The notes below the pieces were generated by a model. It had not been told where the DNA came from. It saw nothing but the letters and a program-made list of their open reading frames with translations, and searched no databases. From positions 709,519 to 773,518 of the forward strand of contig JAAVTG010000057.1 of the NCBI GenBank assembly GCA_011947345.1: DNA of 64,000 nucleotides, in the 5' to 3' direction. Each line of letters starts with the position of its first letter. Within the stretch, counting starts at the first letter, position 1. Below, in pieces: positions 24,697-34,398 of the stretch. This DNA is from Phytophthora quininea (Eukaryota > Oomycota > Peronosporomycetes > Peronosporales > Peronosporaceae). The translations under genes and the position numbers were made by a program.

Positions 24697-24831
24697 TGGA
24701 GAAAAGATATCTCGAGGGGCGGTGACGGTGGTTTTTGGATGTCAGATTTGCTCGATCGTTTCATCAATTTCGTCGAGTTATTCGTGTCGGTGCTTGTGCT
24801 TGCTCACTCCCGATCGCACCACTGACAAGCC
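24697..24831. promoter_or_regulatory. Divergent promoter interval (CH protein / Rab)
   Basis: Only 135 bp lie between the two start codons, so the two genes probably share a bidirectional promoter. No core motif can be assigned with confidence. Confidence 0.5.
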
Positions 24832-25956
24832 ATGGCGACCAGTAAGTCGATGGCGACGGCTAAGGGATTTCTCGCGAGCATCAACCCGCTCGCGATTTTC
24901 GACGATGCCGAGACGCTCACTCCAACCGAATTTCTTCGGGACTTTTACACTCAGCGTGGTCTGTACGACAAGCTAAAGGATGTGGACGCCCTGGTGGCCA
25001 CCTACGGCCACCAAATGTCGTTGCTCTATGTCGAACTCGACAAGAAGTATGCAATGCTGATAGTTCTGTGTTTTACAGTTTGCTGATGTCCTCGTGTTTT
25101 GTCCTCAGGTATGGCACCAGCTTCTCCACCCAACCTCCTCCGGTTTCAAACGAAATTCGCACTGGTGAACCTGTTCAACCACTGACGCCAAGCACTCCAA
25201 GAAGTCCATCAGCGAATGAGACGATCTATACCAGGACGCCTTCGACTCCAAGAAGTCCCAGCAAGCGCGCAGTCAACAAGAGTACGTTGCTGGGTAGAAG
25301 AGTTGATCACAGCAAATTAAACGTGATATCCATACATAGTTGTGTTACTAGGAAACTCGGGCGTGGGCAAGACCAACCTCATCAGTCGACTGTCCAAGGG
25401 CGAGTTTAGCGAAGAGTTTACATCTACTTTGGGGGTTGAGTTCCTGACCCACACAGTTAAGGTCGACAACAGCGACGTCAAGGCTCAGATTTGGGACACC
25501 GCCGGACAGGAGCGCTTCCATGCCATGATGTCGACCTACTACCGTAGAGCTGCTGGAGCTCTCCTGGTTTTCGACGTCGGCAACCGATCCAGTCTGCTTG
25601 ACGTTGAAAAGTGGCTCGATCAATTGCTGAACGTCGCTGAGCCAGGACTGCACGCGACTCTGGTCGGAAACAAGTGCGATATCCCCGCGACGGCGCGTGC
25701 AGTGACAACTGAAGAAGCTCGGCAATTCGCAGCCGCACATCACATGGCGTACATTGAGACGTCCGCCAAGACGGGACTCAACGTCGACGTGGCTTTCCAG
25801 GGCCTCATCGCGGCCATCCACCGGGCGCGACAGACCGACTTTCTGAAAACCCACACGCCACGATCGAGCTCACGTCCAAGAAAACGACCCCGAACTCCTT
25901 CTTCGACTGCAAGTTCCTTTCTTAATAAGGCAGAAACACTTTCACAACGCCTTTAG
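24832..25956 (+). CDS. Rab-family small GTPase with long N-terminal extension and no prenyl cysteine
   Basis: Exons 24832-25046, 25109-25281 and 25340-25956 join in frame to 334 residues with no frame break. The last 205 residues are a complete Rab-type G domain: G1 GNSGVGKTN, switch-I Thr in TSTLGVEF, G3 WDTAGQE with catalytic Gln, G4 NKCD, G5 ETSAK. About 130 extra residues precede it: a helical part containing FLRDFY and YGHQMSLLY, then two copies of TPSTPRSPS-like Ser/Pro repeats in exon 2, likely phosphorylation targets. The protein ends in SQRL after a basic Ser/Pro tail. There is no cysteine in the final stretch, so the usual Rab geranylgeranyl anchor is absent. Closest in pattern to Rab/RJL-type GTPases; the exact subfamily is not assignable by eye. 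Confidence 0.9.
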
Positions 25957-25986
25957 CCAATTCCAAAGACTGAATCCAACCAATTG

Positions 25987-26720
25987 TCATTGATTTCCTT
26001 CCACCGAGCTGCATTGAGCGGCAAAAGATAGCAGATCAGCGAGCTGTTCATAGATTTCTTGTCCCCCTACGCGATCGTTTGGCTTGCAGGAAGTGACAAT
26101 GTCAATGTACTGCAATGGCCAAAACATCAACATTCTGGCGCATCGAACAAGCAAATAGTAGTAGCAGCGACCAACCTCGAGCAAAGAGCGCTTGGTGTCC
26201 TGATAGCGGCGCTCCAATTCTACCGCGACAACAATTCTTAGTCAACCAGGGACCAGCAAACCAGCATCCACAACACACCTCGAACTTGGCGCGTTTCCTC
26301 CTTCAAAATCCTCGAGAACTCAGCCGACTTAACTGCAGGAGGCACTGGTCTACTTGTAGATCCTGACGTCTTCGGTCGCTCTCTGACGACGTTCTCCGCA
26401 ACTCGAGGCGACGGCCCCGCAGAGTTGGTCGGACGATTCAGCGCTCGCTGATGGCGAGGCAATCCGTACCACCTCCACAGAGTCGCTGGCGGCGCTCGTG
26501 AAGGCTTACGGGCCACGTACTCCTGCAAGTGGCCCTGCTGTCGGATTTGCATCTCGCTGCGGCACAGTGCAGTTCGAAGCTGCTGCATCTCCTGCGTGTC
26601 CATCAACTGCGCATTGTACGCATGGCAGTCGTCATTGTTTCCACCGCCACCGTCATAGCCAGCCCAATTGTCTTTGTCTTCCCACTGCTGCGCTCCAGAG
26701 TCCTCCTTGACGTCGCTCAT
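25987..26720 (-). CDS. Hypothetical protein, Gly/Asn-rich N-terminus
   Basis: Start ATG at 26720 (MSDVKEDSG). Exon 1 runs to 26279, with donor GAG|GTGTGT and acceptor GGTAG before 26219. A second intron 26175-26110 (66 bp, GAG|GTTGGT to TTGCAG) is plausible but in frame either way. The product is roughly 200 residues: an acidic, Gly/Asn-rich start, a short predicted helix (QEMQQLRTALCRSEMQIRQQ), a basic Ser/Pro-rich middle, and a C-terminal helix containing LERRYQDTKRSLLE. No family recognised. Divergently paired with the OXA1-like gene, 118 bp away. Confidence 0.6.
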
Positions 26721-26838
26721 GGTGTGAACTGCAACTGCAACAATAACCCATGTAGCCATCTATAAATGGCTACAGTACCGTAACATAAAAATGCGCACTG
26801 TACCACTTGGTACAGTCTCCAATCGCTCTGCGGTCGCC
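26721..26838. promoter_or_regulatory. Divergent promoter interval (hypothetical / OXA1-like)
   Basis: 118 bp between the facing-away start codons. TATAAATGGC at 26761-26770 resembles a TATA element, but such matches are common by chance. Confidence 0.45.
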
Positions 26839-28183
26839 ATGAGTCGGCAGGTGATGCGCCTCGCGGCGCTGCGTGGTGGCCCCGTCCGAGCGTCTCTGGG
26901 GCTACGGAGACTCCCATCAGCTAGAACGCATTTCTCTCCACCTCTACTATCAACGCTACCGGCTGTGTCCACGTCATTGCCGCTCTCCAGTCGCCAGTAC
27001 TCGACGTCCGACACCGCCAACACGTTGGAGCTCGCGATCTCGGACGGACAGCTCACAGGTGCGATGCGATGCAGATAGAAGGGTACAGATTATGCAAAGA
27101 CTAATGAAATGAGTGGGTGCAGACGCAGCAGCGGCAGTGGCGAGCAGCAGCAGCGGACACGAGCCCTGGGCAATCGTCCAGATTGTGCAGACAGCGCTGG
27201 AGACTGTACACACCACGACGGGGCTGCCCTGGTGGGCCACGCTGATGGTGCGAGGGTGACGTACTAGCAGAGCAATTGGAACGCTCAATTGATGATGTTC
27301 TGTTGATCTGCTGTAGCTCTCGGGGTGACGTTGCGAGCTGCCATCTTCCCGTTCTATGTGTTCCAGATCCAGGCCATGCAGAGGTGACACAGTGCAGAGG
27401 TTGCAGTGTTGATGATAAAGATACTGATGTCCTATTTCAGACTTATTCAGGCCAGACCAGACTTTAGCAAGCTGTATTCGGCGTACAAGTACGCTCGGAC
27501 TTTCACGGTAGGCGCTGTCTTGGGCAATGTTGAGTTGCTGTGATTAACGGTGATGACACTTGGTCTGCGCAGCCGAAGACGGACCACAAAGGACACATGA
27601 ACGCCATCTTGTTTGGCAAAGAGGGCGTGGACGCGGTCATGAAGAAGCACAACACGCGCCCCATTCAGACCGTCATGGGGTCCATCGCGTACATTCCGAT
27701 TTTCATCCTGATGGCGTACAGCGCGCGCGACATGGTGCGCTCGGGGAACTTTGCGGGCTTCGAGTCGGGCGGTCTGTTCTACTGGAAGAACTTGATGGAG
27801 CGCGACAGCACGTACGTACTGCCACTTCTCGCTGGAGCATCGACGTACATCAACCTGGACCTGTCCGCCCGAACCAAGAGCGGCCTGTGGACGACGCTGC
27901 TGCAGTTTGGCCAGTACGGCGCCATCGTCGCCCCCGTGTTCCTGTCGTCGCTGCCCCAGGGCGTGTTTTTCTACTGGCTCGGCTCGTCCTGGTCGTCCAT
28001 GGCGCAGACTCTGCCATGAACAACAACAACTTCCGTCGCCGCATCGGACTCAAGCCGCGGATCACAGAAGCCGCGCAGTCACCCGCCACGGCGGCCGCAG
28101 AGATGTTGGGAAAGGACAAGCCGGACGAGACTGGAGGTGCGGACGTCATCGATGTCCCAGAGGCCAAGACGCCACAGCAATAG
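26839..28183 (+). CDS. OXA1/YidC-family mitochondrial membrane insertase
   Basis: Exons 26839-27058, 27123-27247, 27317-27383, 27441-27507 and 27573-28183. The N-terminus is Arg/Ser-rich without acidic residues for about 50 residues, as in a mitochondrial presequence. Family landmarks are GLPWW followed 11 residues later by IFPFYV, a charged linker, then membrane segments IAYIPIFILMAYS, LPLLAGASTYINL and APVFLSSLPQGVFFYWLGSS. OXA1 proteins insert mitochondrially and nuclear-encoded subunits into the inner membrane. Two one-base corrections are needed: one G at the exon 3 border (27316/27317), which restores the exact family spacing after WW, and one C at 28014-28015, which leads into the FRRRIGL tail. 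An upstream in-frame ATG at 26791 is possible but less presequence-like. Confidence 0.88.
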
Positions 28184-28577
28184 AGGAAGTGCAGTCGTGT
28201 TGGCAGATTTTGTCGTCGAAGTTCATGAGCTCAACACGATAGAGCAAATCAACAAGATGTGTTTGTGCAGCTGGTGATGGATTCTGGAGCAAGCACTTTC
28301 GGCTCAACACTGCCGTCATCATGGCCAAGACAGCAATGAAACGATTGCGACGGTCTCTATGAACTCGAATAGCTGTACACGAATTCCGAGAAGCTCTCGT
28401 ACAGGGCTCACCAGGTAAAGCGCCCAACTTGCTCTTCCTTGTGAGGGTTTTCTAATGACAACCATGAAAACCATAAAACCCTTTGGCCAAGTGATTATAT
28501 CTTGCACATGTCGCATGAACGGGCAGTAATCCGTCCGACTCAGACGCTCACTTCTCAATTTGCCTGACATCGCAGTG
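28184..28577. other. Intergenic, no gene seen
   Basis: 394 bp between two genes on the plus strand. The minus-strand frame spanning 28319-28993 is the shadow of the lipase and has no family features. Presumably the 3' end of the OXA1-like gene and the lipase promoter. Confidence 0.6.
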
Positions 28578-30562
28578 ATGAAGACGCCTCCTACGGACCC
28601 GACGGACCTGGCCGCAGCCACCCACCTGGTGGTGTTCCAGCACGGCCTGCTGGGCAGCGAGCACGACTTCGACCGCTTCGTGGAGATCTTCCGGCGCGAG
28701 CTGCCGGCCGACGGACTGGTCTTGCACGCCAGCACGAGCAGCGCCAGCGGCCTCTTCCAGACGTACGACGGCGTGGAGAAGGGCGGCCTGCGACTAGCGG
28801 ACGAGGTGGAGGCGCTGGCCAGGCAGATGCCGCAGCTGCAGAAGCTGTCGATGGTGGGCCACTCGCTGGGGGTCTCTACAACCGCTACTGCGCGGGGGTG
28901 CTGCTGAGCAGAGGCTTCTTCGACAGAGTGGAGCCAGTGAACTTTGTGACGCTGGCGACGCCGCACCTCGGAATCCGACGGTCGCATCGCCACACGATGA
29001 ACGTCATGTTCAATGGGGTCATGACCAAGATCTTCGGGCGGTAAGTCTGCACTAGAGAGGCTTTGTGTATGGCGGAAGACTCACCAGTGGACTGTAGGAC
29101 TGGCAACCAGTTGACGCTGTCGGATGAGGCGGACGAAATGACGCTGGAGCTGAGCAACGCGTCGGACAAGTGGCGCGACAAGGCCTTCCGTCCAGGTATA
29201 AACCAGTTTTAGTGGTTTACTTTGTGTTATGTGCGGATTCTGATGATTTCTTTGCAGCCTGGTCAAGTATGGAGGATACGCTGTTGGTTAGCGTGCGAGA
29301 GAGCAGGTCGCGAGATGATAGCATTGAGACGCCGTTCGAGCTGTACAAATGCTCCATCAATGACCACAAACTGCAGCTCTTCGAGCCGACCGAGGGCAGT
29401 ATGAACAACGCGGCGGCGAAAGTGGAGATTGATCTTTTCCAGGCGGAGGTGAAGGTGCTGCTGCCTGCAACCGTCAGGAAAGCGATAGCAGCATATTCTC
29501 CAGCTTTATCGGATCTGTGCCCCTGCAGAATAGCGACGATGAAGAAACCCACACTCCTGGCAACTTCGATGTTGAGATCCGTTGGCCTGTTGCTTCATCG
29601 GATGGACCAGTTAACCTCTGCGTACTTCGAATCCCGGAGGAAGATATCCATCGCGACTGGAAATGGCTTGTGGCGCTGAGTAACTCGAGCTTCGGCGTGC
29701 GCTGTTTGACTTCATCCGACAACAGCGTGGTCGCGAAACACAACAAGAAGGAGAAGCGTCATGGGTCCAAAGCACCGCCCTTGCTGAGCTGCTTGTCGCG
29801 GGGCCAGTTCATCCAGGCGCTGCAGTTGTTCAAAGTACGCACGTTGTACTCGAGCGTGTTCTTCGACATGCAGTGCCCTACACCTGTGCAGCCATTCGAG
29901 CATACAATCCGTACCGCCAAGACGTGAAGGAGACCTTGTTATCTCCGATCTACACGCACATTGTGCTAGACAGTTTGAAGAACGCGCGCAAGCTTCGAGA
30001 TACACTGCCCCTCCAAATCAAACGCCTCGCTTTGAGGTTTATGAAGCCCAACCATCCAGCTCTCGCGTCGCCTTCAAATAATGACGAGAATGGCCACGAA
30101 ATCGAGAAGAGCGACGCCAGCAGCACTAGCAGCACTCAAAGCAGCAGCAGGAATGGGCGCCGCCATGCATCGGAACCTCAGCCACGATCGGCATCGACGC
30201 CCAGCAGCAGCAGAAGTGAGCACAGCAGCCCTTTCCACAGCCGGCGTCGAGGTAAAACAATGGGCAGCACTCCTTCGAATTCGTTCTCCACTCGACAGGG
30301 AGACAAGACTCGACCGGAACCGTTTGAAGAGGACACTGTGATTCTTGACCAGCTGCAGTACGCCTTCACCTCGGACGTTCAGCAAGACGAACTGCGAGGG
30401 ATGCTTCTTTCAGTGCAGAGTGTGGGGTGGCGCCGCATTGACGTCCTGTTTGGCAGCATGATGGCTCATGAGCACATTATTGCTAAGCGAGCCAAACACG
30501 ACAGACCGCTCGATTCGGGCATCGACGTCGTGCACCATGTCATGGACACGTTCGTGCTCTAG
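28578..30562 (+). CDS. DUF676/ROG1-like serine lipase
   Basis: Exons 28578-29040, 29098-29195 and 29258-30562, about 620 residues. An alpha/beta-hydrolase of the DUF676 group: VVFQHGLLGSEHDF near the N-terminus (HG oxyanion motif), nucleophile elbow GHSLGG, then NFVTLATPHLG, TGNQL and the late LQLFKVRTLYSSVFFDMQ strand that precedes the catalytic acid region. A long Ser-rich, probably disordered insert lies near 30060-30300, and the family C-terminus (WRRIDVLF, then HHVMDTFVL) is present. One-base shifts at the G run 28868-28872 (inside GHSLGG), 29477-29478 and 29876-29878. Expected to act on membrane or storage lipids; substrate unknown. Confidence 0.85.
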
Positions 30563-30605
30563 CTGTGAGATAAACGTTGTAATAGATTGCATTGAAGTAT
30601 TACTG

Positions 30606-31139
30606 TCACCACTCGACTTGACCACAGAGAAGCCCAGTCGAGTCGTCGAAGTGCACACTCTTGAGCCGGAAGCGTCGAACCCGCTCCGTTTCTAGAAGCA
30701 AGTGCTCAGGCTCCTCATTTTCGTCGTCGAATCCCGAGAAGGAGAGCTTGGTCACAACCAGCAGATCGCCTTCTGGGTAATTGTTGCGCTCTTTCTTCTG
30801 CCGGAAGGTCCGTGCAATCGGCAAATATCCGACAAACACTGGAGTTGTGTTTCCACTCGGCAAACTGCTGGCCATCTGTGCAAATGATGTCACATTCAGC
30901 AGCCACATGTCGTCCATTTCAAGAGTTTGCCGTCCACTTGTTGAGTATAGCTCGCTCTGAAGAATCAGCGGAATGGAGGTTGGTAGTCGGTCGACAGTCA
31001 TCTTCTCACTCATTTTGCTTTCTGCGATGTCGTGGTGCTCCAGAAGATGAAAAGCGTGCAGCATAACTAAAGGACCCGAGATGAAAGTCGCGAAGGCCAG
31101 TGGAATGACCCATAACAGGAATTGCTTGTTGGTCAGCAT
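30606..31139 (-). CDS. Hypothetical protein with N-terminal membrane anchor
   Basis: 177 residues without frame breaks, ATG at 31139. Residues 8-30 (LLWVIPLAFATFISGPLVML) form one hydrophobic segment after MLTNKQF, a signal anchor or signal peptide. The rest is soluble, with an acidic patch (FDDENEEPEHLLLETERV). No family recognised. Convergent with the lipase, 43 bp apart. Confidence 0.65.
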   Translation of the reverse strand: MLTNKQFLLWVIPLAFATFISGPLVMLHAFHLLEHHDIAESKMSEKMTVDRLPTSIPLILQSELYSTSGRQTLEMDDMWLLNVTSFAQMASSLPSGNTTPVFVGYLPIARTFRQKKERNNYPEGDLLVVTKLSFSGFDDENEEPEHLLLETERVRRFRLKSVHFDDSTGLLCGQVEW

Positions 31140-31326
31140 GATCGACTTGGCAAGTGACGACGAAGCTGAGCAAATTCAACTGATCTGCGAGAAGCTCTTG
31201 CCAAGTCCTTCTGGCGGTACCGTCATCTCGTGCTAAGACGTCTGTGAGCTTCCGATTCTTGTCGAGGACGGAGTAACAATAGTTTAGACTGACAGTGCGT
31301 GCAAATATGGTCTTCTTGTTGGATTC

Positions 31327-32504
31327 CTACTTCTTGCCCTTCTTCTTGCCTCCTTTTTGCCCGCTTTCTTCTCGGACTCGGCCGCTTTCCGCTTCTCCTC
31401 CTTTTGGCCAAGTGGGCTCGATACGCGACCTGGATGATCCTGGCAGCCGTGTTTTGCGCCTTGAGCTCTTCTTTGCGAAGCGCTTCGAGCTCCATGAGCC
31501 TCTGTCGCTCCTCCTCTTTCTGCTTGATGGTCGTCATCTCCTCTTGCCACCTCTTTGGAAGTTCTCTAACCGCTGGACGTTGGCAGCCTTCCGCTCCTGC
31601 AATTCCTGCAGCTGGGCTTGCTTGGCCTGCGTATCCTGTTGGTACTTGGCGTTCCACTCGGCCAGCTCGGCTTGAAGCTGCTCGTGACGGTCCTTGAGGA
31701 AGTGCACGGTCTCCTCGTTCACGCGTGTTTCGGTGGTGCACTTGCCCTGTAGATCTTTGATGCGGTCGTGCTGCTCCTCCATGAGTTGGTGGTACATGCG
31801 AGCGGTGCTGCTGCGCTTCGCCTTGGCTTCGTTGCGAGCGTAGCGAATGTCGATCTGCGTCTTGGACTTGACCGCCAGAATCTGCTCTTTCAGACGCAGG
31901 ATGGCGCCCTTGTGCTCCGCCACCTCCTTTTGGTGCTCCATCTTCTCCCGCGCCAGCTCCGCCCCGAGGCGTTTGACTTCCTCGACTGCTTCCCGCTCCT
32001 TTTGAGAATCTCGTGGGCTTTCTCCTGCGTGCTCTTGCCGTCCGCCACGAACGTCAGCAGCGTCTCGAACGTGCCGTGCTTCTTCATCTCGTTGAGCGTG
32101 TGCGTGAGCAGCTCCAGCAGCTCCTCACGCTCCTGCTGGATCTTGAGCAGGTTGCCGGCGAAGTTGGGGTTCTCCTTGAGGTTGCGGCACAGGCTCTTGG
32201 TAGACTCGCGCAGCAGGCGACTGACCTCGAGGATCTCGCGCTGGTTGTCCTTGAACTTGGACTTGTTGGCCAGCCCCTTGAGCACGGCCCGCTGGCTGAT
32301 GAGCTTCTCGTACTGGGTCTCGAGCTGGCGCTGCTCCTGGATGATGCGCGAGATCTCCTCGCCCACGACCTGGGACAGCTCCTCGCGGTGCTGCAGGATG
32401 TCGGGTGTGATGCTGCCCAGGAAGCTCAGCTTCTCCAGTGACTCCTCCAGCACGCCACACGCGCGCAGGCTCTCGGTCGGCGTCAGCTTGAACGCCATCG
32501 CCAT
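31327..32504 (-). CDS. DRC9/IQCG-like axonemal dynein regulatory complex subunit
   Basis: About 390 residues, nearly all coiled coil. The N-terminus has GVLEESLEKLSFLGSI followed by the QYEKLISQRAVLKGL helix, and an IQ motif (AARIIQVAYRAHLAKR) sits close to a Lys/Glu-rich tail. This order, coiled coil then one IQ then a Lys-rich end, is that of IQCG/DRC9, part of the nexin-dynein regulatory complex that controls flagellar beating. Frame changes at the T run 32000-32003, near 31553-31555, and in A-rich codons of the tail. Reading the tail in the frame implied by the runs gives a KKGKK end and a stop at 31327; the uncorrected last frame would run on to 31223. Confidence 0.78.
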
Positions 32505-32983
32505 GTGTCCCTCTGCACAGTGCAGGCCACCGCCTCAAAAATAGTCGCGGCCGCCATGACGGACAGCAACTTGGTACAGTTTGCACCGACCGACTGCTGT
32601 GTCCTCCTTGCTGCTTTAACGTCAATGTCTGGGAGGCGGACCAGTTGACGGCCAAAGCAGCAACGGCCGACGCCGTCAACCTCGTCCGTCCGAGACGGAG
32701 CAGGCTGCTGCCAAATTGCAGTATCAAGTCAAGTCCCCAGCTGGCGTCCGACTAGCAGTATGGAGCGCCGAATTGCCGTGTTGCAAGCGGTGTTGACGGC
32801 CTTGCGCACGATGAGCGTGGCCATCAACGCTGGTCTTGGGCTCACCAAAGCTGACTGGAACTGAAGCTGCATGCATTGAATGCACGCTTGCATGGGGCCC
32901 ATCCCCGAGTCGGTGCTTGGGACCGTTCGCATTCAAAAACGTCATTTTTCAATCTGTCTGTGCCAAGGCAAAACGCCGCCGCC
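32505..32983. promoter_or_regulatory. Divergent intergenic region (DRC9-like / IMP 5'-nucleotidase)
   Basis: 479 bp between divergent start codons. In-frame ATGs at 32876 and slightly upstream could extend the nucleotidase by 36 or more residues, but the ATG at 32984 sits in a better context (GCCGCCATG) and gives the family-like N-terminus. Confidence 0.5.
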
Positions 32984-34369
32984 ATGCTCAAGGAGCAGGA
33001 CCCGATGATCGAGCTGCTGCGCGAGTGGATCACGTCGCCCGTGGACGACGGCCAGGAGCTGCGCGTGTCGGTGCTGCAGGTCTTCCGCTTCATGAGCGAG
33101 CTGGTGGCCGAGCACGTGGCCAACCCCGAGCGCAGCCGCCTGCGCAAGTTCCTGCCCAAGCTCACCAAGCTCTTCCTGCCGCTCGATCTGACGCGCGCCG
33201 CGCTCGAGTACGACGCCAGCACGCACTTCCTGGCGCGCAAGCGCGTGCCGCCGACCTTCAAGGAGGTGCGGCACATCCTGAACGTGGCCACGGTCAACGC
33301 CATCGCCGGCAAGCTCAAACTCGTGACGTTCGACGCCGACGACACCATCTACGAGGACGGCGGCAGCATCAGCAAGAGCTCGCGTATGGTGCAGGTCATT
33401 GTCGAGCTGCTGCGCAGGGAGTCGTCGTGTCGCTCGTCACGGCCGCGGGCTATCCTGGCAACCCGGGACGCTACGAGCAGCGTCTGCGGGGGATTCTGGA
33501 CTCGCTGGAAGACGTCTCTATGGAGGAGCGGGCTCGGTTCCTGGTCATGGGCGGAGAGTGCAACTACCTCTTCGAGACGGTCACCGACAAGGCCACGGGG
33601 TCGTCAAGCTGCGCGAGATCGACGGAGCCGTCTGGAAGGACGGCCGAGGAGAACGCTGGCCCGACGAAGAGGTCACGGCGCTGCTGGATGCGGCAGAGCG
33701 GGTGCTGGAGGAGACGGTCAAGGCACTGCACCTGTCGGCCAAGATCCTGCGCAAGGAACGCGCCATCGGCATCATCAACACGTCGGACAAGCGCATTTTG
33801 TACGAGAACCTCGAGGAGATCAGTCTCACACTGCAGCACGAGCTGCGGCACTTTAACGTGCCGTTCTGCGCCTTCAACGGCGGCAACGACGTGTGGGTGG
33901 ACATCGGCCACAAGGCGCTGGGTATCCAGGCTCTACAGAAGTACGTCTTCCGGTTCCTGCCCAAGGAGCTGCAGGACAGCGAGGAGCTGCGCAACATTCA
34001 AGGTCAAGAGTGTCTCCACGTCGGCGATCGCTTCACTCGAACAGGCAACGACACGCGCTCGCGAGACGCTGCCACGACCATCTGGATCTCCAACCCGCAG
34101 GAGACTGTGCACATTATGACGAAGCTACTGGCGACCATCGACCTCGTGCGGGAGCAGAAGAAAGAGCGCCGAGAGGAGAAAAAGGGAAGAAGGCCAAGGC
34201 CAAGCTGGCAGCTGCAGCATCGCTACCCAGTGACGACGGCAGTGAATTCACTGCCGATGCATCAGGCTCTGGCTCTAGCGATGGCGAAAGTAGTGGCAGC
34301 AGCGACGAACGCGAGACAACCGTGAAGGCAGCAATCCAGGCCGCCACGACAGCGTCCTTGGCCGAGTAA
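32984..34369 (+). CDS. ISN1: IMP-specific 5'-nucleotidase (ISN1 family)
   Basis: About 462 residues, no introns needed. The ISN1 fold (HAD superfamily) is clear: N-terminal FKEVRHILNVA, nucleophile motif VTFDADDTIYEDGG (first Asp), VVVSLVTAAGYPGNPGRYEQRL (motif II region), FLVMGGECNYLF, then CAFNGGNDVWVDIGHKALGIQ and LHVGDRF for the late metal-binding aspartates. It hydrolyses IMP to inosine in purine turnover. Three one-base shifts, at 33417-33419, 33597-33600 and about 34182, all lie in G runs. After the last, the frame gives an acidic Ser-rich tail ending SLAE at 34369. Confidence 0.92.
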
Positions 34370-34398
34370 ATAGCAGACTGTATCACCTGTGCTAATAA

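Noticed and set aside
31768..32544. 258-codon plus-strand frame opposite the DRC9-like gene
   Set aside because: Leu/Ser/Arg-rich antisense of coiled-coil codons, a common artefact.
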